Below, in pieces: positions 52,671-63,000 of a DNA stretch of 64,000 nucleotides (its first letter is position 1; each line of letters opens with the position of its first letter). Both the position numbers and the translations under genes were made by a program. Source of the DNA: Skeletonema tropicum (lineage: Eukaryota; Bacillariophyta; Thalassiosirophyceae; Thalassiosirales; Thalassiosiraceae); assembly GCA_037178625.1 (NCBI GenBank), contig CM074142.1, positions 1 to 64,000 of the forward strand, in the 5' to 3' direction. The notes under the pieces were generated by a model. That model saw only the letters and a program-made list of their open reading frames with translations, made no database searches and was not told where the DNA came from.

Positions 52671-54812
52671 CTATCCTTGCTGGATGTACTTCTCACGTGA
52701 AGGAGAGGACGTTCAAGGATTGCTCGAGCAAGTGGAAAAGCACATGCGGAAATCAAGGCAGGGTCGCAAACAGGCGCATACCAGCACAACGAGATGATAA
52801 CTACAAGACATCGTCCTTCTAAACCGCTGTTGTTGAAGACAACTAGTGGAGGACTTGCGAGAAAGCTGGCTGCTTGCTCAATGCTCGTCCTACAGTCCGA
52901 GAGTGGCTGAGATCCGTAGCCGACTGCTCACCGTGATTCGGGAGGTTCACCTTCTTCCAATGCACTTGAGACATTCATCGGCTGATGGTAAATTTCGTTC
53001 ATAGTTCGGTGACCTGATTATTGGATACTCAGATGGGACAGAGCTCGCCAAGCCTGCGTCATGGAGGGTTCAGTACAGAGCAGGCCATCGAGGGAGCTAC
53101 ACTTGCACCCGGACATCTTCTACTGAAATGTTGTAATACATGATGAGAAAGTGTTTAACTCAATCGGAACGACCTGTTGTTTGGTGTACACAACGCAGGT
53201 AATAATGATCAAATAAGAGAGAAGCGTGCTCAAGGCAGTTCTCGAGGCTTCCAAGTAAATGCTGCAAAAGACACTTTCCATGCCCAGGAAGTGACTAACA
53301 CTTGGATACACCATCTGGAAATTGTTCTTTCGACGATGGTGGTTGCCATCTTAGTTCTTGTGTGTTGTACCAAGACTACCAATAGATCTGCTCAGCTGCT
53401 TTTAGTGGCAAATGTTGGGCCTCCTCGAAATTCGGTCAATATGGTACGGGGAGGAGGGATGCTGACCAAACAAGGAAGCGTTCCCATGATCAATCGCCAG
53501 CGACTAGATGCATGTCTAAGGCGTTTCCAAATTCAGAGTTGATCGGCATTTTGGCTGAGCTTACTTCATTCAAGCGCAAGGCTTGGGGGAGTATCGATTC
53601 TTGAAGACACTCATCGACTGGCATCTGTCGTGGTGCACAACAGGAGATGAAGTGATGAAGCTTGAACTTCGAAAAGAAGTTCAAGGGCGCGTGTCGGAGT
53701 GCGGGTGAGTAATGTGCTATCACCTCCTCTCGGCATTTGTGCCTGGAGTTCTTCCGGTCTAAAGACAGGGCGAGGGCCGCCATACCCTCCGGGAGACAAT
53801 CTCTACTCATATTTATCAAATCAACCTCAAACTAATTGCAAGGGGAAGATATTACGACTGCGACGGGGCTAGTGCTAGCGAGGCTGCGCTGCCTCAGTTG
53901 AGATCCTCAGCGGTCGAGGGTGTGATGCTTCAGCGTAAAGGAAAGTAGTACATACATTACCACGTTTGACAGCGTCATCCTTCACGACACTTGCCACACC
54001 TACAAAGGAAGAGGTACCGACAGCAGCTCATTGGAGTGCGCTGTTATAATGCAGACTTGGGAAGATAGCAGCTCTTTGAGTGGCTGATCTAAAGATGACG
54101 AAGACAAATGGTAAGCTCTTGTGACTGCGCATAGTCACACACGACATGGAAGTAGAAGATAGTGTTCTGATATAAACGTTGATGAAGCAAAGCTAGCTAC
54201 GTATGTTCCTGGACCTGCCGCAACATTCTAATGGGATCGAGAAATATTCTAATGATCTTCGACAGAGATGATGTATGCAGAGCCTATGCAACGATGCAAA
54301 AGGAGATACCTCTGTGGTGATTCCGGCAGCTCTTCAATCCAAGATCCAAGACCTTGCTTAGGGGATCTGGTATATCACGACCGTTTTGTGCCTTAGGCCG
54401 ATGGATCGTAAGAACGCACTTTACGTCAACGAGGTTCTGACAGGTACTGATGCAAGTACGCTTATTTTATCAGGAAGTTATGCAGTTGTGCATGCAGTTG
54501 TTGTTGCCCTATCGTCTGATCTGATATTAGATTCGATTGAGGTAGAGGTGCCAAAGAAGGCTGAGGAGGGAGCTCAGGATGCGCTTACCCCTTTGCAACA
54601 TTCAAATTGCCATTATTATGTGTGAAACTATGATCGACCTTCCACGGCTCGTTCAAAGTGGTTGACTTTCCCACTACCAAAGATTCGAACGGGATGTTGG
54701 TGAATCCGCGAGATAGAGTGACTCCTCTTCTCACACTTCAAGTGAAGTTCAAGCGGACTCTCTACCTGTTCTTCAAGACTCTTGATTAAATCGTTTTAGG
54801 CAGAAGTGATGA

Positions 54813-55283
54813 ATGCACATGAAGCCAGTGATACTCTTCCAACACGTAAGTCACGATATTCAAGAATACAGAGATGATACAACCTCTCTGGACGGAGTGC
54901 AATATGTACTTGTTACAATTACAATGCACCCACCGCAGTACTACTGCCGCAAAAACAGAGTCACTTGTGAACCTGTTGATGCAGCCCGATCGTCAAATCC
55001 GAATGCAGCCGGAAGACAATCTGGTCTCTTCGTACCACACCGTTTAACGCAGCCTTGCGAAGCCAGTAAAGCGTTGTCCAAGATAGACACTTGTTATACT
55101 CTGGTCGCCAGGATGGCCGCTGCCGAAAGAAATTGGTGGATAGTTCCAAACGCTCGAAAGAACTTCGAAGCGTCGCGATCCCAAATACTGATTTGGTTCG
55201 TAGGCTTTGATCTAGCCGTTTTTAAAGTCTTAAATCTGCCGAAAGCAGAGACTCCAACGGAGGTCTCTTCTTCAAGCGACTGA
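54813..55283 (+). CDS. Longest ORF in LTR element interior
   Basis: 156 codons from ATG 54813, with VTITMHPPQYYCRKNRVTCE near the middle and an acidic end. It lies upstream of the purine tract. No retroelement domain was recognised; it may be captured or random sequence. Confidence 0.25.
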   Translation: MHMKPVILFQHVSHDIQEYRDDTTSLDGVQYVLVTITMHPPQYYCRKNRVTCEPVDAARSSNPNAAGRQSGLFVPHRLTQPCEASKALSKIDTCYTLVARMAAAERNWWIVPNARKNFEASRSQILIWFVGFDLAVFKVLNLPKAETPTEVSSSSD

Positions 55284-55685
55284 AGTTGACACGAAAGGAA
55301 CTGTACGATACAAAAACGAGCCTCAGTTAGTTTAGTCTAGTGAGCGCTACAACAATTGATAAAGACCCCATAGTATTGAGGAGTACAGGGGGTGTGTATA
55401 GAGAAATTATTCGAATTGGAAATGGAAACTGGACGTTGAACAACGACGTCTTGGCCAAATCCTATGCACACACAACCGATGTCAAGGAAAGTACATTTGG
55501 TTGCTCTAATATCACAAAAGAACTTACGTCCTTGATTCGATCGAAATTGACATTGCCTGGAGGTCTTTTTTTCCCAAGTTGGGTTTTGGTTTCTATCTGT
55601 TAGACTGGTTTTTTATTTGGATGGCTTGCCATGGGTTTTCCAGTCTTGACAGCTCGTTTTTGGTTCACACAAGTTCGGGGGAGAA

Positions 55686-55951
55686 TGTCACAGGATATGA
55701 CTCTCTTCTGGTATCCCAATACCGTTATGACAGTCATTCTTCCTGTTCACACGTGTCAAGTAGCAACAACGGTGAGAACCCGTGATTGATCCTCTCACAC
55801 AAGATGACGTCGCACGTTGGTGCTCCTTCATCACCTTTGGGAATAGCCCACTTCTTTAGCTCTTAAGCTTAGTCACCATGATATCCGTGTTCCTAGTGAT
55901 CTCTTCTGGCTCTAGTTGCACAATCAATACCGGTCCTATTTGCTTGTGACA
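55686..55951 (+). repeat. Right LTR
   Basis: 266 bp, identical to the left LTR except at two positions (gcaaCcac/gcaaAcac-type change and tagtGgtc/tagtGatc). Confidence 0.92.
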
Positions 55952-56884
55952 TCGAACTCGTAGGCCTTTGGATAAGTAGGGGGGCACACGGGCTGTTGAT
56001 TTGGCATTGAATTCTGACTCGCTATTGGCTGATGTTGATTACTACCAATAATGTTTTGAAGGATGCTGTTTACATCAGCAATATTCATTTGGTTTGTAAC
56101 TTGATTCGGGCCAGGTGGTTGGCTTGATGTGGAGGGTTGCTGTGTGCTACGCTGAATGTTTGAGGTAAGATCAGCAATGGCACTCCCATTTGCCTGTCTT
56201 GGTAGCTGATTAGGAACAGGCGTGAGGGATGTTGGTTGAGTTGCGTCATCACTTGTTGTTGCGCCGCCATGACTTGCTGCTGCTGTGGAAACAGAATAGA
56301 AGCACCTACGCCATCATTCCCAATTGCATTGGGTATTAGTAGCGGCGGCGGCGGAAGATGCACTCTCAGAATCCATTCTCTTGAAAGTCGGTGAGCTGAA
56401 CTCATAGCGCCCACTACGTATGCTTGATACTCGAACGAAGCCCCATCGCTGCAGCTTTCTGAGGAAGCTAGCAAAGACTATTGAATTACCAAAATATTTT
56501 GGGACGATTTCCTGTCGATATACAAAGTAGAAGCAGTCATCGTTAGTTATGGGTTAGTCATACTGGCATACATCGTCGACTCGTTAGAGGCACATCAAAA
56601 TATTATCGATTGATAATACCAACCTCCTCAAATTGGGTTTGATCAGAGACGATGAAGCTGTTACCACCAGTAGACCAATGGACGGCGGCATCATCATTCT
56701 GGCTCTCTCTGTCGAGCATTACTCTGAGCTGTTATTGCGTTACGTCAGGGCGAAAAATGAGCGTCAGAGTTGGACATAACTGAGGGAGTGTTTTGAACAT
56801 GTTGATGATTGACTTAACTTTTGTAGGAATGGCTTCAGACTTTAAAATTTCATAAATAAATACAAAATTAATCAGATTAGATAT
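55952..56884 (-). pseudogene. HSF: Heat shock transcription factor gene, 5'-truncated and interrupted
   Basis: Three segments join in phase: up to 56819 (exon 1 tail, SEAIPTK), 56728-56624, and 56511 downward, with introns of 90 and 112 nt. They give a clear HSF winged-helix DNA-binding domain: LRVMLDRESQNDDAAVHWST, GGNSFIVSDQTQFEE, EIVPKYFGNSIVFASFLRKL, QRWGFVRV and YEFSSPTFKR. These proteins bind heat-shock elements in promoters and are very numerous in diatoms. After the domain the frame meets a TGA at 56314. An overlapping frame reads ILFPQQQQVMAAQQQVMTQL (a likely coiled-coil region), suggesting frameshifts. The original frame then stays open to the LTR insertion at 55951. No ATG is present before exon 1, which opens only to a TAG at 56885, where the non-LTR element's 3' flank begins. 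Confidence 0.8.
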
Positions 56885-57065
56885 CTACACGAGTATAATC
56901 TGGACCTGCTTAGGTACAATGTACGGTCTTTTACTGCCGAAAGGCTTACCAGACAGCAAGACGGGTGCCCCCGTAGGAGCCGGGTGCTCCTCTTAAACGC
57001 CGGAGCGTTCGAAACCAGGTGAGAGTGCATCTGCTAACACGAAGGGAAATAGCCTGCATGTGGCC
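56885..57065 (-). other. Presumed 3' untranslated end of the non-LTR retrotransposon
   Basis: Follows the stop of the large polyprotein on the minus strand. It contains GC-rich inverted stretches (ggagcacccggctcc; cgctccggcg). No poly(A) or microsatellite tail marks the exact end, so the border with the heat-shock-factor gene is uncertain. Confidence 0.4.
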
Positions 57066-60000
57066 TCAGGTTGGCAGCTTCCGTTTCTTCCGCTTGGGAG
57101 GTGCGTGTCTTTGGGTAGTGGCCTGAAGTGTTGAATCCCCAACAGCGAGCGATGCAGCGCTCCTTTTCTGATTAAGGAGGGACTCTGTCTGCTGCATTGG
57201 AGTTGGGTCGTCCCCGTGGACTTTACCTCTAGTTTTGGGGCCGCCTGGGATAATCCGCTTGTCCTTTCTCCGTCGTTTATTGCGCTCCTTGCACGATGAA
57301 CCTGAGCCAGCCGTCTTTACCCTGACCGGCTTGGGGATAGGCTTGCCCGCTGCGAGGTGACCACTCTTGCGCTTGCCACCCGTTGAATTCGATCGGCTAG
57401 GCAGTCTTGCTGCGGCAGGAGCTCTTGGTTGATTCCTGCTGCTAGACCACAGCAACATTGCGATCCTCATCCTAGTCTCTTTGAGGAGGAAGTCCGCCTG
57501 GTTGTAGGAATTCTCGCACAGAGGGATGTTTTGTGCCAGTAGGGTTGCGTTGACGAGGACAAAGAGACCACAATCATATCCGTTGGTCTGCCGTGGAGAG
57601 TTCATTGAGTCATCGATGAGTCGCCAAGAGTTGTCCCAATCAGCGTTCACCTCCCCATGTATTTCTCGATACTTATCCTTGAGATACTGCAGCATAGCCC
57701 TTAGGTACCGCTGGTTATACTCCTTCCTGCCCTGGGAATCCCACAGTTTAATCTCCTTGAGGACGGTGTCGGCTCTGAGGAGCAACCAATGGCGATTACC
57801 CCGGTTAATCGGCACGTATATCTCCCGCACCCCCAAGATCCCGTTCTTCCGTCTCAACGTATTGCCCCAGGAGCGCACATTGTTGTAGTTGTAGATGGGT
57901 ATTGATTGCCCGTCTGTCCCAGTCTGAAGGAGTGCTGACATGAAGAAGGAGGTGAAGAAGTAGACCCGTTGGGAGTTCACCTTTGGAAAGAGAACCCTGC
58001 GGAGGAAACTGTTGATGATTTCGTCGTTTAGCCATTGTGGTGGTCGCAGTGAGAGCATTGCTTCCCGGTGAACCTTATCTCCTCCTGCCATGTCAAGGGT
58101 GAAAGTCTCGGGGACCGCTCTGAAGAGGTCCCTGGGGGAGAATGTCCTTGTCTCTTCATCCGTATTACGTCGTAGCAGCTCCAGACAATCGGTGCGTTGC
58201 GTCCCTAGGTCTGGCGGTAGCCTTGGCCTCTGCCGGGTGGAGGAGGCCCGAGCTTCTGCCCGAAGTTGCTGCTGAAAGATAGGGGCAAAACGCAAAGGAG
58301 CCTTCGTGGCAGTCGTCTTGTCGGTGCTAGTGGCTGCTGTCACGTCTGTTTCCTGTGGAGCGGTCCTTGGATGAGCCATCGACGGATTTTCATTGTCCAG
58401 TCTACCTCCCGTGAGGTCTCCGGCCGCTTCTCTACTCGCCACCGCCGCATTCAACCAATACTGTTGTTGCTCAGTGCTCTTGGCAAAAAGTTCCTCCGGT
58501 TGGATTTCCAGCAGACATCTAGCTTCTTCCGGCAGGCCGTCAGTTCCTAAACTAAGTTGGTGCTCTATCTCTTTCTGGATTTGTTCTCTCGAAGCCAGGA
58601 CCTTCGTGCCTTTGGTTTTGTGGTGTTTGGTGAGGTTCCTGCAAATCCATTGGGTGTGCGTGAGGGAGAGTAGCTGGTCCAGGAAGCCCTTCGTCCAACT
58701 GTCGATGGTCAGCCGGAGCCGCATGCCCAGAAGATAATTTTGTTGCAGTTGTAGAAGCCCGACGGACACTTTCCCCTCCGTGAAATGTCTCCATCCGATT
58801 CTATCCAAACTATTACCAACTTGTCTCGTTTCCTGGGACATACTGTCGCCATACTTGTCCGGCAGGTCCACAAACAATCGCTTGCCTTGGGCTGCAATAA
58901 ACCTTGGGATCCAAATCATTAGGTCGGGGTGGGTGTGGTGGTCTCTCATCCAGTCCAATAAATTCTCAATGCAGTCGCTGAGTAATCCCCGTCTAATGTC
59001 ACTTGTACACCGATTCAGGTGGTCAGCCGTTTCGTAACACCCGCAGTTGGGACACAACGCTGAGGCTTCCTTGTCCCATCTAGTAATCATTTGGCCAGTG
59101 CCGCAGAAACCAGAACACTGCTTGGCGTACCAAAGTCTGAACATCTGAGGCCGACGCCCTAGAAGATCCCGCAGGGGCTCCCATGCCACGGTGTCGAAGA
59201 TAGAGGGTGACATGAGTCCTTCATCGGAGTAGAACTGTTTTGCTCTTTCTTTGCCAATGTAGTAACGGAGTTCTTTGGCCATATCCGCGGTTTGCTTCTC
59301 ATTGCCGATAATTACCACCGCTGACTCGAGAGGTAGCGATAGCGTTGCAGGGTGGGCTGCCGTCGTATTCACTGCCCGCCGCAAAGCCCGTTTGGCTCTG
59401 TCATCACAGATAACATTGAGCTGTGCCTCTATCGACAATGCATCGTAGCCCACTATGTCGTCCTGATGTGCCTTAACGTGAGACAGTCTGTGAACCAGTT
59501 TGGAGCGAGACTGTATCTTCCGCAGCACCCGTAGAATATCGTTGTTCTTGGCCGCAGCTGCGATCCTGGCATACTTCGTCGAAAAGGTGTGGATTGTCCC
59601 TAGATTGTCGCAGAAAATGTTGGCGTTGGAAAGAATCTCGTAGTGCTCCTCGGCCGTCAGCAGTAAGATATGGATGGCTAACATCCCCAGCTGCTCCCCT
59701 CTATAGCTGCCTGCCCATTTGGATCTCTCCGTAAAATCACCTTGCAATGACTTCCCCGTCTCCTCGCAGTACATAATCCAAGCCGCCCCGCAGACGTCCA
59801 CTGAAATCTCTTTGATATAAGAACCATCTGTGCAACAGAAGAGAGATCCTCTGTGTATGGCCTCCACTATCCATGCTGGATCTTCCTGACCTGCCAAATC
59901 CTGCCACATCCACGTGCCTCCTTTGCTAAATAGCCTCTCCCAGAATGAAGCAAAGACTGTATGACCTGGTGCTGCCACGAGAGGTGGGCCTCTCTGCATC

Positions 60001-63000
60001 AGTCTAACTGAACCATTGTCGTATTCAAGGATGGTAGCTGGAGCCAAGGTGGTGGAGGGTCTATCTAGCTGTCTTGACGGGTGGAGCACGTGTGATCTAT
60101 CTCCGGAGTCCCTGTCGTGCACGTATTCCTGGATCGTGCTGTCAGTATGTATCTCCACTGCGAAGGTTTCGGTGTTCCAGAAATGCCTCCATTTCCTATG
60201 TGAAGGATGTAGCCATTCCCTCAACGGCTCCTCCAGCCTCAGATTGAGCGGTGCGATCTGGAGCAGATATTTTTTCCATAGTTTGAAATCTGCCGCAGTT
60301 GGAAATTCTGGGCCGAAGAGCAGTCCAGACCTATGCTTCCCTAACAGTCCTTCTTCAGAGTCCATCCAGTGCCCGTCCAGTAAGTGCTTCTCCAGGTATT
60401 TTCCATTGGCCGAAGTGATGTCAGAGAGGAAGAGAGCCTCTTGTGCCTTTCTGACTCTGTTAACACGCAACAGATCTTTCCCTCGTAAGCCCATTTCAAC
60501 CATCATGTGCATGATGACCTTGTCCCCTCTCCGAGGGAGTGGGATATCGTCACACCGCAAGTCAAGAGTAATCCCCAGCTCGTCAAGTTTTTCCCAAAAT
60601 GATTTGATCCACGAGTCGGTTGCAAGATGCCCCCACGTACGGAAGTCATAGCTAAAAGGACAGTCCGGTACCCCCAATTCAATTTGCAGATGACGAATGA
60701 CCACACTCAACGTAAATCCAAGATGACGGTCCTTCACCGCTGGATGGGGTTTGTCATCGTAATGCTGAAGGAAAGACGCGAGTGTAGCGGCCGTTGTCTC
60801 GATTGTCAGATCATTGAGGCCCATGCCTCCAAATGCTGGTGGAAGATACCTCCATTCTCTGGTGATAGAACGGGTAACCCCGAGGCTGCTGAGAAGATAG
60901 AAATCCGCAGAAGACAATCCCTTTTTTAGCTCAGCAATTGGTGCCGAGCATGCCCCAAGACCATAGCGCAATCCTGACCACAGTTGGCAGGAGTAGCTCA
61001 TCCAGACCGACCTAACCGGGATGTGCCCACTTTTAATCTGAGCGGTCCACGTTGTCACTCTTTCTTTCATCTGTTCGAAATGCTGATCCGCCTTTCCATC
61101 TGGTCTGGCAAATAATCCGAGGTTGTTGTCTGCCTTATTGGTAGGGAGTTTGTCGATTGGTTCCGTAGCTCCTGAGGTTGTCGGGACATGGAAGGCTAGC
61201 GAGGACAGATCATTGTCCTCCATCTCGGCTCCGTCTGTCTCTCCCTGCCGTCGCTGTTGCTGATCAGTATACACCCATCCCCCTTTGCCGTCCGCTGATT
61301 GATGATGGATAGTTACCCCACACTTCTCGCCTTTTAAAGCACCCCCTGTCGCTCCGAGTAATCCCCCCCAATCCGAGATTGAGGCTTGGCCTTTAGCTGC
61401 TGTCGAGAACAGGTCATCATCTTCGTCCAAACCAGCCCAAAGGTTGGTGTCGTCAACGTACAGGATCCCCACCTGCCGGACAGATTTCCTAGTTATCGGG
61501 CATTCTATCGTAACACCGTGTCCGCTCCGACGTTGCACATTTACTATCGTGGTACTCGTCTGTTGCCAAGTGGCAGGAGCCGCGCCATTACCTTGAGCGA
61601 GCCCCTGCTTGCCGTCCTCTTTCCCGCCGAAGTAAGATTCAGATTGCCCGTAGCCTGTACGCAGGAAGAACTCCATGTTGTGAAGGGGACGTAGCATCGA
61701 CAGTACTGCACAGTTTGGAACTTTGAACGCTTGGAGGGTGAGACTAGCGGCTGGAAGGGCCACCCTGTCATAGCACTGTGCCGCATCGACTTGAGCAACT
61801 AGAAGCGGGCGTTTGGTGACCCTGGCGATGTCATAAAGTAAAACCTGCTGCAGAATGGCGTCCTCTGCGGTTTTCCCTTTGGAGCTGAAGATCTCCTCTG
61901 GAATCATGCCTTCCTCTCTCGCTGAATTGATCATCCTGTGCCCGAAAATGAGTTTGTTGCAGAAGTTGAAGTCTGCTTCCAGTAGGAGGATGGCACGCAA
62001 TTTGTTCACCACAGCTACCCCTGCGATTTTTTCCAGCATTACAGACAGTCCTCGTGCCCATCTATCAGGACTTGCTCCAGTTGTGGTGGTCAGAGACAAT
62101 TTCCTAGCCATCAGCTGTGACAATTTGTCATCATGTGCCATCGACTTGTAGTGCCCAAAATGAATCCCCGATAAGGAGGAAGAAGTTCTTTCCTTCACGT
62201 GTCGCCAGTAGTACTGAAAGTCCTCTTGTGACACCGAGATCGAGATCTCCCCGTTTCCCATCCGGGACCAGATCGAGGCCATTTCATCGAATAAGAGGAG
62301 CGTCCGAGGATCCGTGTCTGGTGGTGGCACAAACGTGCCTTCCAGAATCTCTACTGCGGCTGATGTGTCGGCGAAATTACCCAGTAGTTCAAATAGAGCA
62401 CCTTGACAAATCGGTGCAGAGGTGGCCCGTCCAAATCTTGTTCGCAGCTCGGTCTTCAGCGCCTCCTCAATCGACTCTTTGGCCGTATGCTCAACCACTG
62501 AACCATCGTCCTGCACGACCTCCACTCTTGTTACACTCATCACTTCCTTAGCCTTTGTGGCTCTTTTGATGCCTTGCCAACACTTGCGCTGTGCCTCACC
62601 TCTGAGGATGGCTTTCACTCTGACTGCCTCTGCTTCCCTCTCATTTGCTATTGCCTCGTTGAGTTTCTCATTTAAGAAGTGCTTCCGCAAGTAGGGAGAA
62701 TCCGCCAGTAGCTGTCTCGTATGCTCTTTTGTGCTTCGATACAAGTCCACCAGTTCCGGAACGGGGGTAGACAGCCACTGTTCTAGACCTCTCCTTTTTG
62801 CGAATCTCCGCATATTCCCCATATTGACCTGCTTCCCTAGATGGTGCCGTAGTATCCATTTCAGGAGGTGGCGTTTATCTAACCAAGATTGTATCGCTGG
62901 AGAATATTCATAATGAGCTGGATAAAGGACTCTGCACTTGGACTCCGCGTACAAGAGTACATCTTCGACAATGTTGTCCAGTGTTTCCATCTGGGCAATG

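Larger units (their letters stand above)
51973..55951. mobile_element. LTR retrotransposon, complete ends, no recognisable gag-pol
   Basis: 3,979 bp with 266-bp LTRs at both ends and a perfect 5-bp target duplication (tcgaa at 51968-51972 and 55952-55956). A purine tract (gggggagaa) lies directly before the 3' LTR. The 3.45 kb interior has only short frames with no protease, integrase or reverse transcriptase motif that I could find on either strand. It is probably a non-autonomous derivative moved by another element's enzymes. The LTRs differ at two positions only, so insertion was recent. Confidence 0.9.

Noticed and set aside
52239..55685. Copia or Gypsy polyprotein remnants in the LTR interior
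   Set aside because: I looked for the RT YVDD box, integrase zinc finger and protease motifs in the main frames and found none.
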